Source of the DNA: Diploscapter coronatus
Taxonomy: Eukaryota; Nematoda; Chromadorea; Rhabditida; Rhabditidae
NCBI GenBank assembly: GCA_964036155.1
Contig: OZ038423.1
Span: 27,109,249-27,173,248, forward strand
Direction of reading: 5' to 3'
Length of the DNA stretch: 64,000 nucleotides
The notes under the pieces are model-generated. The model was not told where the DNA came from. It worked only from the letters and a program-made list of their open reading frames with translations, and did not search any database. A program made the position numbers and the translations under genes. This document shows positions 42,497 through 53,648 of this stretch, in pieces. Every line of letters starts with the position of its first letter. The first letter of the stretch is position 1.

Positions 42497-45400
42497 TTAT
42501 TGCCGATTCGGTTTCATGTTCATGTAGCCACCGGGCATATATCTGAAAACTTCAATGTTATGAAATCTGAATAAATTGATACGACTTGATTTCTGGGAAA
42601 ACGCCGGAATAAAACTTTCATGATAATGACCTTTTCTCGAAACATACTAATGTCATTTAAAATTTTTAAGAGAGGTTGTGTCCCCTTCAAAAACAAAAAA
42701 ATCAACCCACCGCCCCTCGCGCTCGTCCTTTTCTCGCTGCTCCTGAGCCAGATGAGCTGTATTCGAAAGGAAGGCCAGCACACCCTTGTGGCATCGGTTC
42801 GCGTAGTGGCCCTTCTCGCCACACTGCAAAGAAATAATTATTTCAAATTTTCCTAAATCCTCCTTCAAATGCATTCTCTATAAACTATAAAAAATGTTCT
42901 CAGCTTTTAAACTATTTTCCCATAGATTCAGGTTAAAATTTAACATTTTCCTCCTTGACAAAGCTGATTGAAGAGTAAAAATAGAAGATGGGTCTTTTAA
43001 TTAAATTTTTTAAATAAATAAAAGCCTCTCCCTCCCCACCTTGTAGCAGGTGACCTCGCCGAGCGACTTCTTGTCGGGGAACATGGCGTCGGCCGGTCCT
43101 TTGCTCGGCCCGTCGTGGTTATCGTCTTTCTGAAAATAAACAATGTTTAAATCGATATTTTTTGCAAGCTAACAAATCTTCATAAAGTTTTAGCAAGAAA
43201 GATGCTCGATATCATTTCAACATTATGGTTTAAAAACAAATTTTCTACTGCAAAATTGTAAGTTATACGTTTCAAGAAAAATGTGTAATATTTTGATCGA
43301 AACAAAGGTCGATGTCATTTCAAGATTGTCTACCAAAAACAGCACAAAAAAATTTTTTAGAAAGTTTTATTATTTTTTGCCCATGAATTTTTGTTTTCGA
43401 GAAATAAATTTTAAATATTTTCGCATTTCTCACCCTATTTTGAGCAGCTGGCAGATGAGGGCAGTGGGTGGCTTTGTGGCCTCGCTCGTGGCAGTTATGG
43501 CACACAATTTGCTGATTGAACGCGTGCTTCTTCAGGCTCTGAAAAATTTGGAGATAATTAGGATAATTGGCAATAATTTATTCAATTAGCCTAATTAAGT
43601 AGAGATAGTTAGGTAATTATCGACTGTAAATTACCTGAGTTAACTCAGCTGAAGGCAGATTGAACGTAGGATGAGCGTATTTGCAGTTGGGGCCTGAAAA
43701 TAATTCATCTTCTAAGTTAAAAAAATGTTTCAAGAAACTCTACAAATGAACTAAAAACGTTAGGGGAAAGCCAATCAAAAATAATCTTTTCTTTCAGAAA
43801 ATTAGTCGATGTATTTTACAGTAGTTATTTAGAAATAATTATGTAAGTTTCAAAAAATTTAAAAAGCGAATCAACAAATTCATGTTTTGATCAGAAATAA
43901 CGCTAGATGCAATTATTTTTAAAAATATTTTTGTAAGACTAACCGTCAATGCAGAAACCGACCAGGTAGTTGGGGCACATCACACGGCGCCTGTGGCGAT
44001 GCTTGCAGTAGGGGCCTGAAACTTTCGGACTCTTGCAGTTTTTCCACTTAACAGGGATGTAAACTGTAAATCACGGATTCTGCTCAAAATTGGTGGATAA
44101 CCTAAATCGAACACGTTAATTACGATAATCAATTTAAAAACGCTAAAGGTCCCAAATAGTACCGCAACTTGACTGCGAATTTTCCTTTGGTGCTGCAGCG
44201 AATAATGGCATTATCAACGCCCTATTTTACAATGTAAGCTAATTTTGAGTTTTGGCTGTGCATTGTGAAGTGAATAGTTGAAATTGGAACCTAAACTGCG
44301 GAGCTTTAGCGTTTCCTGACTTGATTATCGTGATTAGTGTGTTCGATTGGGGCTACCTACCGATTTTGAGCATGATTCGTGATTTACACACTGCTTGTAT
44401 TCCTCGTAAGTTATCCTTTTTTCAGGAAAATAGCATGGGGAAGAGACGAGTGGGTAAAACTACAAATGGGTAAGGATAACTTAGGGATAACAACTGAAAG
44501 TAATCTAATTTGCATTAAAATATCATCATACATTTTCAGGATATTATTATTCTTTCCAAAATTATGACACAAAATACACCCACCATGTCTGCAGAAGCCC
44601 CGCTCGTACCAGGGACAGTCCTTGATCTTCGTCTCCGGATCGATGTGTCGGAACGGGCACTCGCGATTCGAGCAGGCCACTGAAGTTTGTTTTCAAAAAA
44701 TTCTAGGCTTCAAACGAGTTTAAAATAAATACATTTTGAAACTGGATAATTTCGCGAATCGATTAAACTTACACATGGAAAAATATCCATATTTCAAGAA
44801 AATTGATAATATGTTTTAGTCTAGAAATTTCATTAAATTCCTGCAATTTCAATCCAATGTTTGGTTCGAATAGTCATAGTTCTTTCAAAAATATCGAATT
44901 TAAAAAAAAAAAAAATCCTACTGTATTTGGAGAAGAAGAAGCACTCCGGCATTTTGGTCAAATCGTACTCGTGCAGAAACTCGCATTGGTCGCCCTAAAA
45001 TTAAAAGTAGATATTTTTAGAAAAAAGAAAAATCGATAGAGAATCCACTTTATTATAATAGCTGACCCCCTGAGGCAAAAAATACTGGGGAACTTCTACG
45101 CCAAATTATTTCTGATTCTGATTTAGCTTGACTAGCACTACAACATATACAGATATCAGGCGTCGGTGTGTGAATTTTTGAAACATTTAAGGTCAGATCT
45201 CTTCCACCTTTTATTTTTGATCTTTCGCACCTTTTTGCAGAGTCCTCTCAGCCAGTGCTTGCAGACAACGGCTTTATCCCCGACCAGATGTCGCAGCGGA
45301 CAGAGATCCCCCATCACGCAGAGGCCCTGAAAATGTTCAATTTCTTTATTTTTGAAAACGATCGGTTTTTAAATGTTTTATTCGAATCTTTTTTATTTTT

Positions 45401-45928
45401 ACCTGAGCATACTTGGAACATACACCGCGGCCGCTCTTGTCCATGCCGGAAAATGGAGACTGAAAATTGAAAATATAAGTTTCAAGAGATCATTATTTCG
45501 CGTCAAATTTTCGAATTTCAATGTTTCAAATTTTTTGGAAATTAAAGCTATCAAATGTTTCTAGAAAAATCTTGATAAAATTTCCTTCAAAAAGTCAACT
45601 CAATTTGCACCGAATTTTCTATTTTTTAAATCGCACCTCCTTGGCACCCTTCTGGAACAGTAGTGATTCTTCGACGTCGGTCAGTTCTGGAAAAATCGAT
45701 TTTTAGAAATTTTCGCTTCAAGAACATTATTTAAAAATATCAAGAATTTTGGCATCTTTTTGAAGAGAAGAACGAGTACTTTTCGACAGAATCCTCAAAC
45801 AATTAGATATCTTTCATTTTATATTTTTAAAAATAACAAAAAAGTCAACCTGCTTCGATCGAGCAAATGATGTCCTCCATGGTCATAGGCGTCTTGTAGA
45901 TCGTTTGGCTTGGAGCAATCGTAATCAT
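42497..45928 (-). CDS. cpsf-4: Cleavage and polyadenylation specificity factor 30 kDa subunit (CPSF30)
   Basis: CPSF30 binds the AAUAAA signal in pre-mRNA as part of the 3'-end cleavage complex. Twelve exons join in frame to 311 residues: 45850-45928, 45637-45686, 45403-45459, 45231-45326, 44922-44994, 44584-44679, 43944-44015, 43635-43693, 43434-43538, 43040-43129, 42711-42823, 42497-42542. Five CCCH fingers are visible in order: [47 protein letters not shown]...CSNRECPFRH, DCPWYERGFCRHGPYCKHRH, MCPNYLVGFCIDGPNCKYAH. Two CCHC zinc knuckles follow: CHNCHERGHKATHCPH and CYKCGEKGHYANRCHK. The second knuckle, absent from human CPSF30's shortest forms, gives an unusually complete C-terminus. The start ATG at 45928 opens MITIAPSQTIYKT. 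A 320-bp foldback element sits in the intron between fingers four and its continuation (44016-44583). mig-32 lies just downstream on the same strand. Confidence 0.95.
44066..44387. mobile_element. Foldback (MITE-like) element in a cpsf-4 intron
   Basis: The ends are imperfect inverted repeats of about 85 bp. The left arm starts GTAAATCACG at 44066; the right arm ends with its complement CGTGATTTAC at 44387. Shared blocks include TGCTCAAAAT, AATCGAACAC, ACGATAATCAA and AAACGCTAAAG. The middle (about 44150-44305) has no open frame of note. It fills more than half of the 568-bp intron between the exons ending at 44584 and starting at 44015. A target-site duplication is not clear. The structure fits a non-autonomous DNA transposon, but no family is assigned. 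Confidence 0.7.
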
Positions 45929-47289
45929 GTTTATTTCTGAAAAAATCACCTTTTCAAAAATTCTAAAAATCCGATATTTCCAAGGCTTGAAAACCTCGAT
46001 ATTTCGAAAGTCAATATTTCCACGAATATTTTTCAGGTACACAATAATTTATACCTCTGCTCACATATTATACGATAATAGCCATCGCACAACTCGCAAA
46101 AACGTGGGAGGGGCTTGCAAACTACCGTACACCAAAATGAGGCCATCCCCATTAGAATATACGGTGTTTCAAACCATACCTCCAAAGAAATAAAATCGCA
46201 ACAACAACAATAATAATTTTTGAACGACGTCAATTTTACTCAATGTCACTTATTACTTTACGTTTTAATTCAGGGCGTATTATGGGGTAAATGACGCTGC
46301 GTAAAATAAAAAATAATGTTAGGATTTCAAAATCAGATAAATTTTAAAACGAAACGTCTGGAACACAAATGAGGCAGTGCTTAATGAAGAGGTGGGGTAA
46401 TTGGGGTGGGAAATGGGCGGAGTTAAAAATAAGGGCGGGGCCAAAATGTTTCTAAGCTAAATATCGAGAGGGTCTAGGCGCGATTCTAATGTGAAATTTG
46501 AACCTAAACTGAGGGCAAACTTTTCAAAAATCACATCTTTTGAAAAAATATCCTACAAGCACTTTTTTTTTAAAGATAAGGGATAAAATTAAAATAGTCA
46601 GTCTGGAAACAGTTGTTTAAACTGTACACGAAATGACACTCAAAAAGATATAAATTTCAAAAATTTGATAGAATTTAGGGCTTTCAAAAACTGATGGTAT
46701 TAATCCTTATTAGAACGACGTGCGACCACAAAGACTCGTTCGTTTTTGCCTACTATTTTCCTGTGGTCGCACGTCGTTCTAATAAGGATTATTAATATCA
46801 CTTCTGAAATTTATATAATTGACGTTATCAAAAATCGCAAATGGTTTCAAGAAAATTTGTTTTGTAAAATAATACAGAATACAATCTTTGCAAAGTATTT
46901 TGAGAAGTTAAGATTTTGTGAACAAGAACAGAGAAGCGAAAAAGGGGAAAGGCGAAGAGGATAGAAAGAGATCTTGTCCAGAAGATATGAGGATGGATTT
47001 TTTTGTTGGAATTTCATATATCCAGATTATACAAAATTGGATAATCGAACTTTTCAAAGAAAAAATATTCAGCCTGAATTTTAGCCTATTTTTCACCATA
47101 AAAATTCTGATAAAGATCCTGATAATTTGATAAAAAACAACCTAAATAATGCAAATCTTGGCCCCTTTCCTTATCATATTTGAAAAAAAAACTATTCAAC
47201 TATTTAATTGTTTGATCCGGATATATGAAATTCCATTTTTGGAAGGGAGGGGCGAGGGCGAATATATTAAATCCCTACATCCTAGGGAT
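45929..47289. promoter_or_regulatory. Intergenic region and probable promoter of cpsf-4
   Basis: About 1.36 kb between the UBF-like stop (47290) and the cpsf-4 start (45928). It contains a G-rich run at 46390-46445 with a GGGCGGAG box, and a perfect 30-bp inverted repeat at 46701-46791. The distance is long for an operon, so cpsf-4 probably has its own promoter here. No coding exon was recognised. Confidence 0.5.
46701..46791. repeat. Perfect 30-bp inverted repeat with 31-bp loop
   Basis: The left arm at 46701-46730 and the right arm at 46762-46791 are exact reverse complements (core AGAACGACGTGCGACCACA), separated by 31 bases (46731-46761). Pairing stops abruptly at both ends. The stem is much less AT-rich than its surroundings. 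RNA from either strand would form a 91-nt hairpin. It could be the remnant of a small transposon, a hairpin RNA locus or a structured site; nothing in the sequence decides. Confidence 0.9.
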
Positions 47290-50200
47290 TTACATGGATC
47301 CGGCGAGCGCGTTGAGGAACTCGATTTTGTCGTTATCGAGTTTGTCGAACTTCTTCTGCAACTTCTGGCGCAACCTGTCCTCGTCCATGCCTGGGTATCT
47401 GCAAAAAAATTTTTAATTCGTTTTTCGAATTGACCTTAATAAACAGAACAATATTGAGCAAGAAAAAGCTTTTCTTTCATACATTCTTTGAAACATGATC
47501 AAAATCTAAAAAGTGAAATTTTTTCCTGAGCTATTTTATCGTGTTACAAAATTCTAAGGAAATGTGATTCTAAACTTTGTCTATCTCTAGTCCATTTCAC
47601 GAAACCATAAAGAAATTGGAAAAAAAATTCTACTAAAAATGTCAAAATAATTTTGTAAGGATTTGGAAATTGCTGACTTGCTCCTCTTGGTCATAACGAA
47701 GATCTCGAAGGGAGTTTTGGGGGCCTGAACCTTCTTCTTTCTGCCCGCACCGCCGTTCGACGTCGACGCCTTCAGCGAAGGATTCAGCTGCAAATTTTAG
47801 CTCAAAAATTAAATAAGTTTCTGAAATATTTAATAAATAATCCTTTGATAACGCTTTTTGATTTTTCAAATCTTATATCTCAGTATCTATAATAATAATA
47901 CGTCAATATTTTTAGTTGTGTATAAATTTCAAGATTGCTATGTCTAAATAGCTTTATAAATTAAACCAATGCTCAATTAGTTTGATTTCATCCTGTAAAA
48001 GAAAATAATGGATTTCAAATATTCTACTTTTCAAAATGTTCACCTTATCCAGAATAAAGTGCGCTATTTGATTCTAATTATGAAAAGAGCATTTCCTTTT
48101 CAAAATTAAAAAAAAAAAATTCTTTCAGAAGACAAAAATCCGTTCCCTGACCTTGACTTTGTAGTTGTTGATTGACTTGTTGAGTTGCTTCTTGCACGCG
48201 TCGCTCAGTTCTGGATGTGCTTCGCGAAAAGCCTCCAGCTGCTTCACGTACTCCTTCTGAAAAAATATTTAAATTTATTTAAAAAAGTTCTTTTCGAGTT
48301 TTTATTAGTTTTAATTTAATATTTTATATCTTATTTCTTGAAAAAAAATAAGGGATGAATTGTGATTGTGAAAGTAGGAATTTTTCTTATATTTTTACCA
48401 TGTATTCCATCCTCTGCTTCTCAGCCCTCTTCTTGCCGTCCGGATCGTTTTTGATTTTCTCCGTTGTGTCCTGAAAATTTCCATTTTTATAAGGAGAAAA
48501 AAATCATAAGTTTCAAGTTTCTCACATTTAAATTTTAAAAAATCATTTGCGTTCGTAGCATTATCATGTTTACAACTTAGCTGATTTTCTAAGATTCAAA
48601 AATCAACAAAAATTGTATTATGTTTCCAACCTTCCTTTAAACAATTTCAGGTTATTTTTCGTCGATTACTTCTTGATACGTAATAAATCGTCAGTTATAG
48701 AGGAATACAATTTTTCCAGAAGCTCAAATTTCACTGACCTTATTGAAGATACTACCGCCGTTGGCCTTGACATAGATGTTCAGAACGGAAGGAATCGGAG
48801 TGGGGAAGTCCGGGTAGAGTCTGAGGGTCTGGGCCGAAGAGGCCGAGTTGCGGATCACATCGCCCGCGTCTTTGAGCGACATGACCGTCTGACCGATGTG
48901 CAAATACTTTCGGAACGAGGTGATAAACTTGCTGAAAATCAAAAATTTCGCTCAAACACCGAAAACGTCTAAATGCTTCAGATATGTTTCAAAAATCTAA
49001 ATATCTGATCCAAAATTTGCGATATATTTGTTCGATTTACTTTAAAAATATGAAAATTTCCTCGAATTTGCAATAATTCCAGAATAATTAGCAGATTTTT
49101 TCTTTGAAATAATCGCTTGCTTACTCCTTCTCAACGTCCTCCTTGCTGTCCTCGATCCACTTGCCGATCGACTTGTTCAGGCCTTTCAGCGTCTGTGTCG
49201 CCAGCTTATCGCCAAGATGAGTCTCGAATTTCTGCAAAAATGATTTATTTTTTGCGGTACCAAATCCACAATTCAACAAACTAGAATTATTTCTAGATAT
49301 CTTCGAAATCTAACTAATATATTATTGTGAAGCCATTTTTAAATTCATCATTTTATTTCAACTGATAAGTGACGGATTTTCAATGCATTTCAGTCAAAAT
49401 TGAAACATACAAATTTTGATTTGCTAAATTTCGTGCTCGGATACACGAAAGACTGGGGGAGCGCTTCGAGTATTTCGTGAATCCGAGCCAGATTTACCTT
49501 GAGCAACTTGCACATCTCGCCTGGTGTGTAACACTTGGACTTGTCGATTTCCTCTTCCTGTTCGTCCTCGTCCCCTGCATCCGAATCCGAGGAATCCGAC
49601 TGAAAAGTGAAAATCTTGAATTTTCCATTTATTATATAGGTTCCAAAATAATTACGCGTACTTTCTCAGGTCGCTATATTTAATTCAGCATTCAAATGTC
49701 CCAAAAATCGAGAAAAATGGATTTATAAATTTTCACAACTAACCCTTCTGTGCTTGGTGGTGGTCTTAGCGGACTGATGCTTGGCGTTGATAGGTGCACG
49801 AGGCGCCTTGGTGGGCGTTTTCTTGGACGTGGACTTCTCGGATTTGGACACCTCCTCCTCTTCCTCGTCAGACGAGTCCGACGATGAGCTCTGCAAATTT
49901 AATGTGTCACAAATCAATTTTTAATCACATTTTCGAAGATTTTCCCGTTTCAGCAAATCCATAACAAAAAAAATCTGTTACTATTCCAGGTCGTGTTACT
50001 AACCTTGTGCTTGGTGGGCGTCTTCTTGGGGGAGTTGGAGATGTTCCTCTCGAGTTTGACCTTCTTAGGCGAGGTGCCGCTCTTGTTCCAGTGCGGATCA
50101 TCCTCGTCCTCATCCGACGACGACGACGACTTCGCTCGCTTCTTGTTCTTGTTCAACTCCTGCAATTTTTTACCTAATTTTTATTCAACGATAACATATT

Positions 50201-50834
50201 TTTAGTTTTTTTAAGGAAAATATCTAATTTTTAGAAATATGAAAAGTTTGGAAATGCTTCAACAATTTTTTAAAGAAAAAAAGTCGAATTTTACATAGAA
50301 TTTCTTCGAATTGAACATTTCGAATACAGATCTTTAGAGTTTCAAACTAGCCGAATATTCTAGTTTCAGATTACTATAGAATACCAAATTTCCCAATTCA
50401 AAAATGCCGGAATTCAGGTGGTAGTTATGGTGAGGAAAATATTTAGGGTGCACTCGGTTTACTCTGCGCCAAAATTGGACGCGTGCCATCACTACTCACT
50501 TCTCTGCACCCTCCTCTATTTTCGACAGAGAAAGAGAGAGTGAAAAGAATAACCTTCAAAATGGGCACACAGAGAATGGATTACAGTAGGCAAGATGCGG
50601 ATATTGGGGGGTTTTTTTCCTGTCCTCTTAAAAAAATTTTCCCGAAAATTGGAAAAAATTTGCAAACAAACATTCTCGGGTTTTTTTTTCCAATTTTATA
50701 TGAACTTTTCAAAGATTTTCTAATTTTTTGAGGTTGCAGAATTTGTTCAAATTTTCGAGAGAAAATCCAGCTTGTTCTAGAATATGCTTAGTTTTTGCTC
50801 CAGAACTCACAATTAGAGCGGGAGCAGAAGACAT
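47290..50834 (-). CDS. HMG-box protein resembling nucleolar transcription factor UBF
   Basis: Ten exons join in frame to 374 residues: 50811-50834, 50004-50159, 49744-49890, 49498-49599, 49125-49231, 48739-48931, 48399-48470, 48152-48256, 47678-47787, 47290-47398. The first 130 residues alternate Ser/Asp/Glu runs (SSSSSDEDEDD, SSSSDSSDEEEEE) with basic KKTPTK repeats. Next comes GEMCKLLKKFETHL and a helical region. Then LYPDFPTPIPSVLNIYVKA, LEAFREAHPELSDACKKQLN, and a second box starting KTPFEIFVMTKRSKYPGMD and ending GSM*. The order and wording resemble UBF's dimerisation region, HMG box 1 (HPDFP...; LARFREDHPDL) and the start of box 2. The acidic part is N-terminal here, not C-terminal as in vertebrate UBF, and only two boxes remain. 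Its role in rRNA transcription is inferred. The start was chosen because the 24-nt first exon ends at a strong GTGAGT donor, with an acceptor at 50920 upstream. Confidence 0.7.
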
Positions 50835-51384
50835 CTTGGTCAGATTGGCAATGATGTTGCTCACGACCGTCGACTGCGTGTTCGGAACTATTGGCTGGAA
50901 GCGCTTCAATTCGTGAAAGCCTGAAACCAACCAAGTCAATTAAGTTAATTAATTGGCCAGCTAACTGAAGTTAATTATGTCAATTAACAAAGTTAATAGG
51001 CCTATTAACCAATTAAAGCGATTAACGAAAATCAATAGCCACGACACGAAGTGTAAAAATGACAGAGCGGTGCGATTTAGGCGAGCAAAGAGAAGAGAGT
51101 AAGCTGGAGGGTAATTAGCGAGTTAGTTATGGTAATTAACTCGAAAAGCGGGAAATGCTGAAAATCAATTTCGAAAAAGCACAACGAAAGCATTTATTAA
51201 AACGCGCACACCTTCAAAAAATGACGCCTACTTTCAATTTTATCGTTTTTTAGAATCTTCCAAAAACATACAATACCAAATTTCTCATTAAAATAACCCA
51301 GGAGTAACTTGATCAATAGAAGTGAAAATTGAAACAAAAATCAATAATTTTCCAGGAAACAACGCAATTGACCATTTTTACACG
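50835..51384 (-). promoter_or_regulatory. DnaJ/UBF-like intercistronic region with trans-splice-type acceptor
   Basis: Reading along the - strand, 464 bases after the J-protein stop there is an acceptor (GGTTTCAG). The exon begins at 50920, 86 bases before the UBF-like ATG at 50834. The interval is rich in AATTAA runs (50935-51010). Spacing and orientation suggest a two-gene operon with spliced-leader addition at 50920. Confidence 0.45.
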
Positions 51385-53648
51385 CTAAGTAGCGCGCACA
51401 ATTACGATGACATCAGCCGGGAATTTGCCTGGGGCATGGTCGCCCTCGCAAGGAAAATGAAATCGAGAAAGATTTGGAGTACCAGGGCCGATCTTCAATA
51501 TCAAAGGTACTTTAACATCCTCGAATTGCTTAGTTTCGGCGTTCACTAGATTTTTCCTGAACATTTATATTTTATTTTCTTGAAAAATAAGATTTGTTCA
51601 ACTTCTAAATCACCTTTTATTTTCTAGAAAAAAGCTAACCTAGTGAACTCTTTCGTCACTGAACCGCCCTTTTCAAGTAATTCTTTCGAGACTTCGAGAT
51701 CCAACTCGACTGGCGGATTTTTTCGGGAACCTGAAATCTTCGGGATTTTTCCTCAAAACTAATATTCTTACTAGTCGGTTTTCCTTGGAAGAAGTCCTTT
51801 TTGACTTGTTCTCTGTCGTTATAATATTCTCGTGGAAAGCTCCTCTGGCCGAACATTTTCGCGAACGTATCGAAGGGGTCGTATCTCTGAAATTTCAATT
51901 TTTGATTGAAAGAAAGATATATTTTTTTATATATGAATAAAAACTTAAAAAAGGTTATTAATCCGTTTTCTGAGGACAAATCTTTAGAAATTACTCGTGA
52001 TATTTCGAGGTCGGATAGCTCATAAAAATTCCGATATCTGATAAGTTAACTCGAAGAAAATCATTAATCACTCAACCCCGATCGCCTTCCTCTAAAGACA
52101 AATTTGAGAAAGGAAAATAGCCTTCCTGACGAAGTTACTCGTTAAGAATCTATTGAAAAATCTGGATAATTTCTTTTAAAGAAAATTGACATATTCTCAT
52201 AAAAAGCGTTTCGAAATCGTATCTATGCCGGGAGGCGAAAGAGATGCTTATGAAGCTTGTGGTTGGTATGGATGTGAAAGGAGGGGAAAGATGGAATCGA
52301 AAGGTTGAGTTCCAGGACTTTCGCTCTCGGCGCTAATAAGAGAGAGAGAGAGAGAGAGGAACGCGAACACGATAGTATAATGCTGTTAGAAAGGAGTTTG
52401 TATTAGTCTATCGAAAGTTAACACGAGTTAATTATTTTTCAATAATTTATTAACTTCGAAAGAAAATTTATAATAACAAATAAAATGCTGCTGCTGTTAC
52501 CGTTGGTGGTTCTCTTTCAGAACTGCCCTTTTTGGGACAGGAAAGTGTAATCAGGGTTGGGCTCCGCCCCAATGATAAGGTTTGACCCCTCAATGCCCTG
52601 CGCGCGAAGTGTTCTCCGAAGGAGAATTTATAAAATTTTATAATTTTAAAGGTTCGCGAGAACAGTATCGTCAGTTTTGTCTGCGTTGCGCGAAAAAAAA
52701 CGAAGTAGATGGCTAGAGAAAACAACGAAGTGGTAATGCAGCTAGAAGTAGAATAGAAGAAAGGGAAAAATACGTAGTAAATGACTTGGGTAACGGTATA
52801 GATAGACAGACTAACGATATAAATGACTAGGCTAATAAATAGAGCAACGATTGAGAAAATTCCGTAGACGAAATAGTAGATGATGCTAAATATTAGATAG
52901 GCCAAAACGATCAACGAAATGCACAAGAGGAGGAGGATAATTGCAAGCATGACTTTTAATCGAAACCAAAATTGCTCACGATCAGAACCAAACAACAAGT
53001 CAATGATTTTAGAAAGCGTCTCGTCACGTACCGCATAATCCTTGTACGGATCCGAGTTGAATCGGAATTCCGACCTCGGTCTGGAATACGACGACGAAGA
53101 GCCAGAAGATGGTCGGCTGAAATTTGAAATCTTTCAAATTGGCGCTAAATCAACCTCAAAAAGTTAAAATTGAACTTTGATTGAAGTTTATATAAACTCT
53201 TGCAAAAATATTTTAACTTTGGAGTTAAATAAACTTTGAAAGTAAACTGAATTTTGTACCTGTAATTGGGAGTTGATCTGCTCGACAGGTAATCTCGCCG
53301 TTTCACGGGATCAGTCAACGTCTCGTAAGCGTGGTTGACTTTCTGATTTTTTTTTCAAAAGTACCAAATTTATAAATTTTCAATAAAATAAATCATTGAG
53401 TGTAGTCTAGAATCTCACTTTTTTAAATTTTCTGATAAAAAACACTGAAAGCTTTGGATTAAAATTTCGATTTTTTTAGATTTTCAGAAATATCTATTGA
53501 AGTCTACTTTGAACATTTCCTCGGCATTTTTGTCATCCTTGTTCTTGTCGGGGTGATATTTCAAGGCGAGTTTGTAGTATGCCTTTTTGATTTCGTTTTC
53601 GGTCGCACTTTCTGCCACTCCAAGCACCGCAAACAAGTCCTCCGTCAT
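51385..53648 (-). CDS. J-domain co-chaperone (DNAJB type II), standard spliced form
   Basis: J proteins stimulate Hsp70 ATPase. Six exons join in frame to 228 residues: 53508-53648, 53260-53342, 53032-53116, 51772-51886, 51640-51730, 51385-51556. The J domain fills residues 1-70, with [20 protein letters not shown], the catalytic HPD in [16 protein letters not shown], and [17 protein letters not shown] Ser-rich linker ([14 protein letters not shown]) leads to [11 protein letters not shown], as in the DNAJB6/B2 group. A single beta-type C-terminal region follows: [15 protein letters not shown], then [20 protein letters not shown], ending VRAT*. Type II proteins normally continue with a second substrate-binding domain and dimerisation helix, both absent here. 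Intron 3 contains an alternative ending, listed separately. It sits upstream of the UBF-like gene on the same strand. The exact DNAJB orthologue is uncertain. Confidence 0.88.
52339..52358. repeat. (AG)10 microsatellite
   Basis: Ten uninterrupted AG dinucleotides within intron 3 of the J-protein gene, just past the proposed alternative polyadenylation site. CT repeats on the transcribed strand. Confidence 0.95.
52468..53031 (-). CDS. Alternative last exon of the J protein encoding a multipass membrane tail
   Basis: If donor GTACGT at 53031 is not used, the reading frame of exon 3 continues without a stop for 187 codons (53031-52468, TAA). It starts [20 protein letters not shown]. It then runs through long hydrophobic segments, including [36 protein letters not shown] and [11 protein letters not shown], and ends in a basic/Ser tail. 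An AATAAA on the - strand at 52446-52451, about 17 bases after the stop, would allow polyadenylation. The product would be a J domain of about 103 residues joined to a membrane domain of three or four helices, about 290 in all, giving a membrane-bound co-chaperone. The frame, stop and signal are seen; use in the animal is inferred. An (AG)n run lies just beyond at 52339-52358. Confidence 0.5.
   Translation of the reverse strand, partial: VRDETLSKIIDLLFGSDREQFWFRLKVMLAIILLLLCISLIVLAYLIFSIIYYFVYGIFSIVALFISLVIYIVSLSIYTVTQVIYYVFFPFFYSTSSCITTSLFSLAIYFVFFRATQTKLTILFSRTFKIIKFYKFSFGEHFARRALRGQTLSLGRSPTLITLSCPKKGSSEREPPTVTAAAFYLLL

Noticed and set aside
51322..51549. A protein-like + strand open frame of 75 codons
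   Set aside because: It is the opposite strand of the last J-protein exon (51385-51556), which matches the DnaJ C-terminal domain and joins in phase.
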